Shown here piece by piece: positions 42,931 through 51,592 of a DNA stretch of 64,000 bases. Source of the stretch: Catellatospora citrea (lineage in GTDB: Bacteria > Actinomycetota > Actinomycetes > Mycobacteriales > Micromonosporaceae); the NCBI RefSeq assembly GCF_003610235.1, contig NZ_RAPR01000001.1:2852001-2916000 (forward strand), written 5' to 3'. The notes beneath the pieces are model-generated. The model saw nothing but the letters and a program-made list of their open reading frames with translations. It did no database searches and was not told where the DNA came from. The number at the start of each line of letters is the position of its first letter. Position 1 is the stretch's first letter. The translations under genes and the position numbers were made by a program.

Positions 42931-45407
42931 TGGCAGGCCTCGCAGATCTCGGGGTTTTCGAGGTTCAGGTTGATCGGGCTGGCCGCCTGCCGCAGCGATG
43001 CCGGCGCATCGGCCGAGCTCACGCCAGGTGTGGCGTTAAGAAGGTGCCCTTCCTCTACGGAAACCGATGGGAAGGTGCCCTTCCTTACTGTTGTCTGCGC
43101 GATGGCGGTGGCGGGGCGGGAGCGGAGGTAGTAGGTGGTCTTCAGGCCTTTTCGCCAGGCGTAGGCGTACATCGAGGAGAGTTTGCCGATGTCGGGGGAG
43201 GCCATGAAGAGGTTCAGGGACTGGGACTGGTCGATGAAGGGGGTGCGGGCGGCGGCCAGGTCGATGAGGGCGCGTTGCGGGAGCTCCCAGGCGGTGCGGA
43301 AGCGCTGGCGCAGTGCGGCGGGGATCTCGGCGATGTTGGCGACGGAGCCCTCGGCGGCGAGGATGCGCTCGCGCAGGGCGGGCGTCCACAGGCCGTGCGC
43401 CTTGAGTTCGTCGACGAGGTAGCGATTGACCTGCAGGAACTCGCCGGACAGGGTCTCGCGCTTGAAGACGTTGGCCACCGGCGGCTCGATGCACTCGGCG
43501 CAGCCGGCGATCGAGGCGATGGTGGCCGTCGGCGCGATCGCGATGAGCAGCGAGTTGCGCAGGCCGGTGCGGGCGACCTTGGCGGCCAGCTCGTCCCACG
43601 CCCACGGGCGGGTGCGGGTCGCGTCCGGGTAGTGGTCGGGGTGCAGGACGCCGCGGGCGGCGCGGGTGTCCGCGTACGACGGGTGCACGCCCAGTTCGGC
43701 GGCGAGATCCGCGCTGGTGTCGTACGCGGCGAGCGCGATCTCCTCGGCGATGCGGGTGGACAGCGCCAGCGCCTCGGGCGAGTCGAAGTCCAGGCGCAGC
43801 TTGGCGAACACGTCGGCCAGGCCCATCACGCCCAGGCCGATCGGCCGCCACCGGTTGTTGGCCCCGGCCGCCTCGCCGGTCGGGTAGTAGGACAGGTCGA
43901 TGGTGCGGTCGAGCACGCGTACCGCGACGCGCACGGTGTCGCGCAGCGCGTCCCAGTCGACGCCGTCCGGGCCGAGGTGGGCGGCCAGGTTGACCGAGCC
44001 GAGGTTGCACACCGCGGTCTCGCCGTCGCTGGTCACCTCCAGGATCTCGGTGCACAGGTTGGACAGGTGCACGGTGTTGCCGGCGACCGCGGTCTGGTTG
44101 CAGGCGCGGTTGGCGGCGTCCTTGAACGTCATCCAGCCGTTGCCGGTCTGCGCCAGGGTGCGCATCATCCGGCCGTACAGCTCCCGGGCGGCGACCGTGC
44201 GCACCGCGCGCCCGGCGTCCTCCGCGGCCCGGTAGGCGGCGTCGAACTCGTCGCCCCACAGGTCGACCAGCTCGGGCACGTCCTTCGGGTCGAACAGCGA
44301 CCAGCTCGCGTCGGCCTCGACCCGGCGCATGAACTCGTCCGGCACCCAGTTGGCCAGGTGCAGGTTGTGGGTGCGCCGGCTCTCCTCGCCGGTCGAGTCG
44401 CGCAGCTGCAGGAACTCGTCCAGGTCGGCGTGCCAGGTCTCCAGGTAGACGCAGGCCGCGCCCTTGCGGCGGCCGCCCTGGTTGACCGCGGCGACACTGG
44501 CGTCGAGGGTGCGCAGCCACGGCACGATGCCGTTGGACAGCCCGTTGGTGCCGCGGATCAGCGAGCCCCGGGACCGGATCCGGCTCCACGCCACCCCGAT
44601 GCCCCCGGCGTACTTCGACAGCCGCGCGATCTGGCCGTAACGCTCGTAGATCGACTCCAGCTCGTCGCGGGGCGAGTCCAGCAGGAAGCAGCTGCTCAGC
44701 TGCGGGCGGCGGGCGCCCGCGTTGAACAGGGTCGGCGAGCTGGGCAGGTAGGCCAGGCGGCTGAGGATGGCGTACAGCCGGGCCACCTCGGCGGTGCTGC
44801 CGGACAGCCGCCGCCCGGCCGTGCCCGCGTCGCCGACCTCGCCCATCAGGCCGCAGGCCACCCGCAGCAGGAAGTGCTGCGGCGTCTCCAGCACCTTGCG
44901 GGTCACCGGGTGCCGCAGCAGGTAGCGGTCGTAGACGGTGCGCAGCCCGAAGTATTCGAAGCGCTCGTCGGCGGCCGGGTCGACGAGCTCCCCCAGCTCG
45001 TCGGCGTGCCTCGCGACGAACGCGGCCAGGTCGTCGGCGAGCAGCCCGGCCGCGTGCGCGGCACGCACGGAGCTCGGGAAGTCGGTCACGCCCTGGGTGG
45101 CCGCCTCCGCGGCGATGTGCACCGTGAGCAGGCGCGCCGCGAGTCGGCTGTACGACGGCTCCTGCGCGACCAGGGCGGCGGCCGTCTCGATGGCGCGCAG
45201 CCGCAGGTCGGCCTCGGTCGCCCCGGGCCAGACGCCGGCCGCCACGGGGTTCAGCACGGTGGTGTGGTCCACGTCGGGCAGCCCCTGCGCCGCCGCGGCG
45301 AGCAGGCCCGCCAGCGACTCCGTGGGCATCGCCGACCCGGTTGCGGTCTGCGAGCCGGGGCCGGCTTCGCCGGTCTCGGCCGTGTTGCGGAAGGTGGTGC
45401 TGGTCAA
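42927..45407 (-). CDS. nrdA: Class Ia ribonucleoside-diphosphate reductase, alpha subunit, with an in-frame repeat insertion
   Basis: NrdA reduces ribonucleoside diphosphates. The 826-residue protein has active-site motifs including SSCFLLDSP, NLCTEILEV, AVCNLGSVNLA, PTATIASIAGCAECIEPP, and the C-terminal redox pair ICEACQ. It starts at TTG 45407 with GGGGAG 8 nt upstream; ATG 45329 is the alternative. A 54-bp palindromic element (43035-43088) is inserted in frame between the conserved core, after RPATAIAQTT, and the C-terminal CEAC tail, adding 18 residues (VRKGTFPSVSVEEGHLLN). The reading frame is otherwise intact, so the protein is likely functional. nrdB follows with a 4-nt overlap. Confidence 0.93.
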   Translation of the reverse strand: MTSTTFRNTAETGEAGPGSQTATGSAMPTESLAGLLAAAAQGLPDVDHTTVLNPVAAGVWPGATEADLRLRAIETAAALVAQEPSYSRLAARLLTVHIAAEAATQGVTDFPSSVRAAHAAGLLADDLAAFVARHADELGELVDPAADERFEYFGLRTVYDRYLLRHPVTRKVLETPQHFLLRVACGLMGEVGDAGTAGRRLSGSTAEVARLYAILSRLAYLPSSPTLFNAGARRPQLSSCFLLDSPRDELESIYERYGQIARLSKYAGGIGVAWSRIRSRGSLIRGTNGLSNGIVPWLRTLDASVAAVNQGGRRKGAACVYLETWHADLDEFLQLRDSTGEESRRTHNLHLANWVPDEFMRRVEADASWSLFDPKDVPELVDLWGDEFDAAYRAAEDAGRAVRTVAARELYGRMMRTLAQTGNGWMTFKDAANRACNQTAVAGNTVHLSNLCTEILEVTSDGETAVCNLGSVNLAAHLGPDGVDWDALRDTVRVAVRVLDRTIDLSYYPTGEAAGANNRWRPIGLGVMGLADVFAKLRLDFDSPEALALSTRIAEEIALAAYDTSADLAAELGVHPSYADTRAARGVLHPDHYPDATRTRPWAWDELAAKVARTGLRNSLLIAIAPTATIASIAGCAECIEPPVANVFKRETLSGEFLQVNRYLVDELKAHGLWTPALRERILAAEGSVANIAEIPAALRQRFRTAWELPQRALIDLAAARTPFIDQSQSLNLFMASPDIGKLSSMYAYAWRKGLKTTYYLRSRPATAIAQTTVRKGTFPSVSVEEGHLLNATPGVSSADAPASLRQAASPINLNLENPEICEACQ
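43035..43088 (-). repeat. 54-bp palindromic element, copy A, inside nrdA
   Basis: On the plus strand it begins GTTAAGAAGGTGCCCTTCCT and ends GAAGGTGCCCTTCCTTAC. It has two GAAGGTGCCCTTC subunits, each itself a palindrome. It is 18 codons long, so the nrdA frame is kept. Three related copies lie at 47627-47680, 51593-51644 and 51722-51775. Confidence 0.85.
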
Positions 45408-45689
45408 AGCGTGCGCTCCCCCTCGTCGAAGCGCGGGAGAGCACGCGAACGGCAACCACCCCGATGATCCAGGGTGCGTGCCGTCCACCGTGGACCATCC
45501 CGCGCGGCCCGGTGTCCCGTCCCTGCTCACGCCGACGGATCCCCGGTTCCCGGCGGTCGCGAGTGCGACGCTGCGGGACCGGGTCCGGCCCGGTACGCCG
45601 CGTCGCGGCGCGCCGGGCTTGGGCGCGGCTGGATCGGGGCGCGTCGCGGAACGGTCCGCGGCGCGCACGCCGGCAGGTCTTCGGGCTCA
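45408..45689 (-). other. nrdA leader between the riboswitch and the start codon
   Basis: About 280 nt of leader lie between the cobalamin aptamer and TTG 45407. No gene of its own is seen; the open frames here are shadows. It probably holds the expression platform of the riboswitch. GGGGAG just before the start is the ribosome binding site that might be sequestered. Confidence 0.5.
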
Positions 45690-45930
45690 TGGGCACGGCC
45701 GGGCCGCACAGCTGGACGCCGTGCTGCCGTGGACCCCCTACGCCGTCGCTTCCCAGGCCGGACCGGCCCAGTGCTTGTCCGCATCCCTCTTCGCGGGAGG
45801 GGCGCGGGACGGCTTCGTTCCCATTCACCGCTGCGGGGCAGCTCCGGAATCGCACCGGATTCCCTCTGCGCGGGCCGCCCTGCGGCAGCCCGCGCGCACC
45901 CCGAGGCCCGGTCCCGAGGGGGACCGGAGG
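45690..45930 (-). promoter_or_regulatory. Cobalamin (B12) riboswitch upstream of nrdAB
   Basis: On the minus strand the conserved core reads GGGAATCCGGTGCGATTCCG, then CCCGCAGCGGTGAA (45824-45837), then GAACGAAGCCGTC, AAGCACTGGGCC and CTGGGAAGCGACGGCG (the B12-box variant of actinobacteria). The 5' GC-rich stem GCGCGGGC... lies at about 45870-45900. In streptomycetes the same riboswitch represses nrdABS when cobalamin is present, so that the B12-dependent class II enzyme is used. Confidence 0.92.
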
Positions 45931-46042
45931 GGTAGACCAGCGATGTCCTCACACTACATCTAGTGGCACCCCGGTGAAAGCGCCCCCATATAGGCTCGGC
46001 GTGTCGTCAATGGCCCACCCTTACCGATGTCGATGCGTTGGC

Positions 46043-46519
46043 TCAGCAGGCGCAGGCCGCACCGCTCGCGGGAGCCGTCAGCGGGTCCACATCGTGCTTG
46101 CGGAGCCCGAGGAACGTCTGCGTGTCGAAGCCCTCCCGCACCCAGTACTCGTACCCGCCGAGCATCTCCTTGACCTGGTAGCCCAGCCGGGCGAAGGCCA
46201 GCGCGGCCCGGGTCGCGCCGTTGCAGCCCGGCCCCCAGCAGTAGGTGACCACGACGCTGCCGGCCGGCACGACCTCGGCCGCGCGCGCCGCGATCTGAGC
46301 GGTGGGCAGGTGCACCGCGCCGGGCAGGTGGCCCTGCTCCCACGCCTCCAGCGAGCGGGAGTCGACGAGCACGAACCCGGGCGTGCCCGAGGCCAGGTCG
46401 ACGTGCACGTCGGACACGTCGGCCTCGAACGACAGGCGGGCGGCGAAGTGGGCGGCGGCCACGTCGGCGGCGGCGGGGGGCGTGCTGAGCACTGCGGAGG
46501 CGGTGACTGCGGTGGACAT
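46043..46519 (-). CDS. Rhodanese-like sulfurtransferase domain protein
   Basis: From ATG 46519 (AAGGAG 6 nt upstream) the protein is 158 residues. It has a single rhodanese domain: VLVDSRSLEAWEQGHLPGAVHLP, then VVVTYCWGPGCNGA with the active-site Cys (loop CWGPGC), and MLGGYEYWVREGF. It ends with a Cys-containing GAACAC tail. Rhodaneses transfer sulfur through a persulfide. It is divergent from a GlxA-type regulator across 95 bp, a pairing that suggests regulation by it. Confidence 0.87.
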   Translation of the reverse strand: MSTAVTASAVLSTPPAAADVAAAHFAARLSFEADVSDVHVDLASGTPGFVLVDSRSLEAWEQGHLPGAVHLPTAQIAARAAEVVPAGSVVVTYCWGPGCNGATRAALAFARLGYQVKEMLGGYEYWVREGFDTQTFLGLRKHDVDPLTAPASGAACAC

Positions 46520-46602
46520 GCGCAACTCCTTCTGGTCGATCGCTGACTCCATCCTGTCGAGCAGGCGGGATGCTCAGAAGTGGCGAGAACGCCGTGGTTC
46601 GC

Positions 46603-46617
46603 TAAGATCTCGCCATG
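46603..46617 (+). promoter_or_regulatory. Leaderless-type promoter of the GlxA-type gene
   Basis: TAAGAT at 46603-46608 lies 6 nt before ATG 46615. Confidence 0.5.
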
Positions 46618-47598
46618 CGTACGCCGGTGGCACTGGAGACCCGCACCCGGCACCGGATCGCGGTGCTGGCCTTCGCCGGGATGGCGCCCTTCGAGCTGGG
46701 CTGCGTCGTGGAGGTGTTCGGCCTGCCCCGCCCCGAGCTCGACGTCGCCTGGTACGACCTCGACGTCTGCGCCGAGACCCCGGAGCCGATGCCGGCCGTC
46801 GGCGGCTTCTCGATCACCGCCCGGCACGGCCTCGACGTGCTGGCCGCCGCCGACACCGTGATCGTGCCCGGGGTCGCGGACGTGCGCGCCGAGGTCTCCC
46901 CCGCGCTGGTCGAGGCGCTGCGCGCGGCGGCGGCCCGGGGCGCGCGGATGGTCTCCATCTGCTCCGGAGCGTTCGCGCTGGCCGCGGCGGGCCTGCTGGA
47001 CGGCCGCACGGCCACCACGCACTGGAAGTACGCCCCGCTGCTGCGCGAGCGGCATCCGCTGGTCGAGGTCACCCCCGACGTGCTCTACGTCGACGCCGGC
47101 CAGGTGATCACCAGCGCGGGCAGCGCGGCCGGCCTCGACCTGTGCCTGCACCTGGTGCGCCGCGACCACGGGGCGCAGATCGCCAACACGGTCGCCCGGC
47201 GGCTGGTGCTGCCGCCGCACCGCGACGGCGGGCAGGCGCAGTTCATCGAGCTGCCGGTGCGCGACGTGATCGACGACGACGGGGTGGCCCGCGCCATGGC
47301 CTGGGCGCTGGACCACCTCACCGAACCGCTGACGGTGAACCTGCTGGCCGCGCACGCGCGCATGTCGCCGCGCAGCTTCCTGCGCCACTTCGCCCGGCAC
47401 ACCGGCACCAGCCCGATCCGCTGGCTCATCGACCAGCGGGTGGCGGCGAGCCTGCCGCTGCTGGAGACCTCGGACTCCCCCGTGGAGCAGGTCGCCGCCG
47501 CGGTCGGGTTCGACTCACCGGCCACCTTCCGGCACCACTTCAGCCGGTGCATGCGCACCTCGCCGTCGTCGTACCGCCGCACCTTCCGCGGCCGCTGA
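46615..47598 (+). CDS. GlxA family AraC-type regulator with DJ-1/PfpI domain
   Basis: The 327-residue protein has an N-terminal DJ-1/PfpI-like domain (IAVLAFAGMAPFELGCVVEVFG, VSICSGAFALAAAGLLDGRTATTHWKY with the nucleophile-elbow-like Cys) and a C-terminal AraC helix-turn-helix pair (VNLLAAHARMSPRSFLRHFARHTGTSPIRWL and VEQVAAAVGFDSPATFRHHFSRCMRTSPSSYRR). It is probably the regulator of the divergent rhodanese gene and itself. The effector is unknown. Repeat copy B lies 28 nt after its stop. Confidence 0.9.
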   Translation: MRTPVALETRTRHRIAVLAFAGMAPFELGCVVEVFGLPRPELDVAWYDLDVCAETPEPMPAVGGFSITARHGLDVLAAADTVIVPGVADVRAEVSPALVEALRAAAARGARMVSICSGAFALAAAGLLDGRTATTHWKYAPLLRERHPLVEVTPDVLYVDAGQVITSAGSAAGLDLCLHLVRRDHGAQIANTVARRLVLPPHRDGGQAQFIELPVRDVIDDDGVARAMAWALDHLTEPLTVNLLAAHARMSPRSFLRHFARHTGTSPIRWLIDQRVAASLPLLETSDSPVEQVAAAVGFDSPATFRHHFSRCMRTSPSSYRRTFRGR

Positions 47599-47626
47599 CA
47601 TTCCTGCAGCCAGGCATGGCCCGGAG

Positions 47627-47680
47627 GTTAAGAAGGGGCCCTTCCTCCACGCATGGCGATGTGAAGGTGCCCTTCCTTAC
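47627..47680. repeat. 54-bp palindromic element, copy B
   Basis: Same length as copy A: begins GTTAAGAAGGGGCCCTTCCT and ends GAAGGTGCCCTTCCTTAC. It lies in the gap between two convergent genes and overlaps the end of the SARP gene by 4 nt: the TAA stop of that gene (47677-47679) is part of the element. Confidence 0.85.
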
Positions 47681-49704
47681 AGCGGGGTGCGGGAGAACTC
47701 CACGGTGGACTGGAGGCGGCGGGCTTCGGCGAGGTAGGCGTCGGAGAGGCCGAAGCGTTCGTCGCCCCGGTGGAGTTCGCCGAGGCGGCGGGCGGTCTGC
47801 GCCTGGGCGCGACGGTCGCCGATCCGCTCGAAGATCTCCAGGGCCTGGGTGAGCCGCTGCACCGCCACCTCGGGCGCCTCCAGCTCGGCCAGGTCGGTCA
47901 GGCAGTACGCCTCGCAGTGCGCGTCGCCGAGCACCGCGAACCGGTCCAGCGCCGCGATCAGGTCGGCCCGCGCGTGGGCGGGATCGCCGCTGCGCAGCCG
48001 GACCAGGCCCAGCTGGCGGGTCAGCAGCGCGGCCCGGTGCCCGTCGCCGATCTCCTCGGCGATGGCCAGCCCGGCGGTGAAGTCGCGGTACGCCTCGGCG
48101 AGATCGCCCTTGGCCAGCCACACCATGCCCAGGGCCCCGCGCGAGTACGCCTCCCCGTGCCGGTGCCCGAGCAGCCGGTAGGCCTCCAGCGCCTGCCGGT
48201 AGCAGTCCAGCGCCTCGTCGTGCTCGGACCGGATGCGGTGCCCGGTGCCCAGCCCGGCCAGCGCCGCGGCCTGCCCGCACAGGTTGCCCAGCCGGGCGAA
48301 CAGCAGCCGGGACCGGCTGAACGCCTCGGACGCCTCCTCGTAGTGGTCCCGGTAGAGGTGCAGCTGCCCCAGCCCGCGCAGGGTCACCGCCTCGCCGAGC
48401 AGGTTGCCCTGCGCCCGGCAGGCCGACAGCGCGGTGCGGTGCGTCTGCTCCCACTCGGCGGTGTGCCCGCCCATGTCGCACCAGGCCACCATCGCGTGGG
48501 CCAGCTCCCAGGCCAGATCGGACAGCCCGTTGGCGGCGGCCGCCTCGACCGCGCCGAGCAGCGCCTCCCGCTCGGCCGCGAACCAGCGCACCGGATCGTG
48601 GCACAGCTCCGCCGCGCCGGGCACCGGCCAGCGTGCCGCGACGGTGACGCCGGGGCCGAACACCTGCGGCGGCAGCCCCGTGGCGGCGCGTTCGGCCAGG
48701 GCCAGGTAGCCGCCGAGCGCGCGGGTCAGGGCCGCGCCGATCGCCTCCCCCGGCAGGTCCGGGGCCAGCAGGCCGACCAGCACCGGCAGCCCGTAGCGCG
48801 GCTGGTCCAGCTCGTCGGTGCCGGTGGGCCGCAGCAGCCGGGCCCGGTCGAGCGCGTCGAGCACCTCCGTCGCGTCGGGACGGTCCAGCAGCGCGGCCGG
48901 CACCCACGCCGGGGTCGCGGCGATGCCCAGCTGGGCCAGGCCCCGCAGCACCAGCGCCGCCGCGCCGTCCAGCCGGGCGCCCAGCACCGCCGGGCCCTCC
49001 TGTTCGACCAGCAGCGTCCGGTGCAGGCGGCGCAGCGGCTCGCCCGGCTCCACGCCCAGCTCCTCGGTGAGCGTGCGGCGCGCGGTGGCGTACGCCGACA
49101 GCGCCTCGGCCCGGTGCCCCGCGTCCCGCAACGCGGTCACCAGCAGCAACCACGCCTCCTCGCGCAGCGGCTCCTCGGCGACCAGCCGGCGCAGCTCGTC
49201 GACGGCCGCCGCCGGCTGCCCGGCCTCGATGCGCAGCCGGGCCCGGGTCTGCCGGACCGCCCGCCGCCGCTCCACCAGCCGGTCGATCTCCGCGCGCCAC
49301 AGCGGCGAGGCGGGCAGGTTCTCCACCGGCTCGCCACGCCACAGGTCCAGGGCCGCGTCCAGGCTGTCCGGGTCACCGCCGCGGGCGTACTCCTCGAAGC
49401 GCAGCAGGTCCAGCTCGGCGCAGTCCAGCTCCAGCCGGTATCCCGGGGCCTGTCGGCGCAGCCGGTCCTCACCCAGCCGGGTGCGCAGCGCGCTGACGTA
49501 GGTCTGGACGTTGGCCAGCGCGGACCGGGGCGGGTCCTCGCCCCACAGCACCTCGATCAGCTGGTCCACCGACACGGTGCGGCCGTGGTTGAGCGCCAGG
49601 GTCGCCAGCAGCTGCCGCGGCTTCACGCCGCCCACGGGTGCGTCGGCGCCGCCCAGGGTCAACTCGAAGGAGCCCAGGATGCGCAGTTCCAGCCGGTCCG
49701 ACAT
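47677..49704 (-). CDS. SARP-type regulator with BTAD and TPR, lacking the NB-ARC ATPase
   Basis: The 675-residue protein begins with an OmpR-like DNA-binding domain (LRILGSFELTLGGADAPVGGVKPRQLLATLAL, VQTYVSALRTRLGEDRLRR, ~1-95) and a BTAD helical domain (~100-250). The AfsR-type NTPase is missing: residues ~265-340 resemble the winged-helix that normally follows it (VPAALLDRPDATEVLDALDRARLL), with no P-loop. TPR repeats follow (~425-640; EAYRDFTAGLAIAEEIGDG). SARP regulators activate antibiotic or other clusters. The stop codon lies within repeat copy B. It starts at ATG 49704; the earlier ATG at 49776 lacks a ribosome binding site. Confidence 0.85.
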   Translation of the reverse strand: MSDRLELRILGSFELTLGGADAPVGGVKPRQLLATLALNHGRTVSVDQLIEVLWGEDPPRSALANVQTYVSALRTRLGEDRLRRQAPGYRLELDCAELDLLRFEEYARGGDPDSLDAALDLWRGEPVENLPASPLWRAEIDRLVERRRAVRQTRARLRIEAGQPAAAVDELRRLVAEEPLREEAWLLLVTALRDAGHRAEALSAYATARRTLTEELGVEPGEPLRRLHRTLLVEQEGPAVLGARLDGAAALVLRGLAQLGIAATPAWVPAALLDRPDATEVLDALDRARLLRPTGTDELDQPRYGLPVLVGLLAPDLPGEAIGAALTRALGGYLALAERAATGLPPQVFGPGVTVAARWPVPGAAELCHDPVRWFAAEREALLGAVEAAAANGLSDLAWELAHAMVAWCDMGGHTAEWEQTHRTALSACRAQGNLLGEAVTLRGLGQLHLYRDHYEEASEAFSRSRLLFARLGNLCGQAAALAGLGTGHRIRSEHDEALDCYRQALEAYRLLGHRHGEAYSRGALGMVWLAKGDLAEAYRDFTAGLAIAEEIGDGHRAALLTRQLGLVRLRSGDPAHARADLIAALDRFAVLGDAHCEAYCLTDLAELEAPEVAVQRLTQALEIFERIGDRRAQAQTARRLGELHRGDERFGLSDAYLAEARRLQSTVEFSRTPL

Positions 49705-49894
49705 CGTCCAACCACCCACACGATCCGTGATCGATCGCCTGAGCCTACGCGTGCTCGACTGATCGGACCAGAGCACTGAGCTGAACGGCTGTAGTGGTTC
49801 TGGAGAAACGTTGGAGCGCTTGTCGCGACGCTGTGGTCACCCCGCGCAGTATCGGGCTTCCTGTTCCACCACCCCACGGAAAGGAACCGTCCAT

Positions 49895-50767
49895 ATGCGA
49901 CCTACGAAGCTGCTGTCCGGCATCGCCGCGCTGATCCTCGGCGTGGCGGGCTCGGTCCTGCTCGGCAGTCCGGCCCACGCCGCGCCCGCCTTCCAGCTGC
50001 CCTTCCCCTGCGGCCAGACGTGGAACGGCAACAGCAGCAACAGCAGCGCCCACGTCTCCTGGGAGATCGACTTCAACCGCGGCTCCACCGCCACCGCCGA
50101 CCTCGGTGACACCGTGGTCGCCGCCGCCGCGGGCACCGTCGAGGTCTCCGCCCACCAGGGCTCCGTCAACGGCTACGGCAACCTGATCGTCATCGACCAC
50201 GGCGGCGGCTACTTCACGTACTACGCCCACCTCGACACCCGCGCCGTCACCGCGGGCCAGGCGGTGCTGCGCGGCCAGGCCATCGGCTCGGTCGGCAACA
50301 CCAGCAAACCGGGCAACGGCATCTCGCCGCACCTGCACTACGAGGTGCGCTACCCGGACCGCTCGCAGTCGCACATCATCAAGGCCGTCTTCAACGGCAG
50401 CACCTTCGGCTACGGCTCGGCCAACGTGACCAGCAACAACTGCGCCACCTCATACGACCCGGCGGCCGAGTGCGGCAGCGGATTCCAGATCATCGACTCG
50501 GTGAAGCTGGGCACGGCGGGCACCACCAACCTGCTGTGGAAGGGCTCCACCGGCCAGAACTGCGTCATCACCCTCAAGATGGCCAGCGTCGGCACCCCGA
50601 CGACCACCAGCGCGTTCCTGGAACCGCAGGGGTCGAGCAGAACCACCGACTCCGGCAGCTTCTCCTACTACGCCGGGCCGGTCATCCGCACCGCGCCGGG
50701 CTGCGTGAAGTGGGGCGGCAGCGCCGGCGGCACCAGCTACACCTCCGGTTTCGAACACTGCGCCTGA
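49895..50767 (+). CDS. Secreted M23 family peptidase (first of two)
   Basis: From ATG 49895 (AAAGGAA upstream) the protein is 290 residues. A signal peptide (1-30, ending AHA-AP) precedes an M23/lysostaphin-like domain (~35-175): SWEIDFNRG with the Asp, YYAHLDTRAV with His, and ISPHLHYEVR with the HxH zinc site. The last ~110 residues are a Ser/Thr-rich domain without a recognised family. The usual HxxxD spacing in the first motif is changed. It probably cuts peptidoglycan cross-bridges outside the cell. A close relative follows 40 bp on. Confidence 0.87.
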   Translation: MRPTKLLSGIAALILGVAGSVLLGSPAHAAPAFQLPFPCGQTWNGNSSNSSAHVSWEIDFNRGSTATADLGDTVVAAAAGTVEVSAHQGSVNGYGNLIVIDHGGGYFTYYAHLDTRAVTAGQAVLRGQAIGSVGNTSKPGNGISPHLHYEVRYPDRSQSHIIKAVFNGSTFGYGSANVTSNNCATSYDPAAECGSGFQIIDSVKLGTAGTTNLLWKGSTGQNCVITLKMASVGTPTTTSAFLEPQGSSRTTDSGSFSYYAGPVIRTAPGCVKWGGSAGGTSYTSGFEHCA

Positions 50768-50807
50768 CCCGGCACCCCCGCACGCACCTCACCCGATAGG
50801 AGAACCC

Positions 50808-51587
50808 ATGCACCTCAAGCGTGTCCTGGGCCTGGCCCTGGCCGCCGTGACCGTAGGCGCGGCCGTCCTGGTCGAAGCCTCCCCGGCGCTGGCCGCCCCG
50901 ACCTTCAAGGTCCCCTTCCCCTGCAACCAGGTGTGGTCGGGGCAGACCCGCACCAACCACAGCCCCGCCAACGCCATCGACTTCAACCGCACCGACGACA
51001 CGGGCGACCCCGTCGTCGCCAGCGCGCCCGGCACGGTCGACGTGGTCACCAACCTCGGTGACACCAGCTACGGCAAGTACGTGCGGATCAACCACGGCAG
51101 CGGGTACACCACGTACTACGCGCACCTGAACTCCTTCGCGGTGTCCGTCGGCCAGACCGTGAAGTACGGCACCGTGATCGGATACGTCGGCACCACCGGC
51201 GGCTCGACCGGCCCGCACCTGCACTACGAGCAGCGCTCCGGCGGCTCCGCCATCCAGGCCAAGTTCAACGGCGTGACCGCGCTCTACTGGGGCACCAAGA
51301 ACTACACCAGCGACAACGGCTGCGGCGGTGGGGCGGCGCAGGGCACCGTCAACACCGCGGGCTCGCCGCTGACCGTGCGCTCCGGCCCCGGCACCGGCTA
51401 CTCCTCGGTGGGCACGGTCGCCGACGGCGCCACCGTCGCCATCCAGTGCCAGACCACCGGCACCACCGTCACCGGCACGTACGGCACCAGCAACATCTGG
51501 GACCGGATCGGCTCCGGCCGCTTCATCTCCGACGCCTACGTCTACACGGGCTACGACGGCTTCATCCCCGGCGTCCCCCGCTGCTGA
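50808..51587 (+). CDS. Secreted M23 family peptidase with C-terminal SH3b domain
   Basis: The 259-residue protein (GGAG 8 nt before the ATG) has a signal peptide (1-29, ending ALA-AP) and an M23 domain like the upstream one: NAIDFNRTDD, YYAHLNSF and GPHLHYEQRSGG. The C-terminal ~75 residues are an SH3b domain (PLTVRSGPGTGYSSVGTVADGATVAIQCQ) for wall binding. The first M23 protein carries a different C-terminal part. The tandem arrangement suggests a duplication with domain exchange. Repeat copy C starts 6 nt after its stop. Confidence 0.9.
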   Translation: MHLKRVLGLALAAVTVGAAVLVEASPALAAPTFKVPFPCNQVWSGQTRTNHSPANAIDFNRTDDTGDPVVASAPGTVDVVTNLGDTSYGKYVRINHGSGYTTYYAHLNSFAVSVGQTVKYGTVIGYVGTTGGSTGPHLHYEQRSGGSAIQAKFNGVTALYWGTKNYTSDNGCGGGAAQGTVNTAGSPLTVRSGPGTGYSSVGTVADGATVAIQCQTTGTTVTGTYGTSNIWDRIGSGRFISDAYVYTGYDGFIPGVPRC

Positions 51588-51592
51588 GACCA

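Noticed and set aside
43044..45467. 807-codon plus-strand frame opposite nrdA
   Set aside because: Antisense shadow of nrdA; NrdA motifs on the minus strand are continuous.
45411..45960. Frames upstream of nrdA that extend its N-terminus
   Set aside because: They run through the B12 riboswitch and leader; the Shine-Dalgarno sequence at 45416-45421 supports the TTG at 45407.
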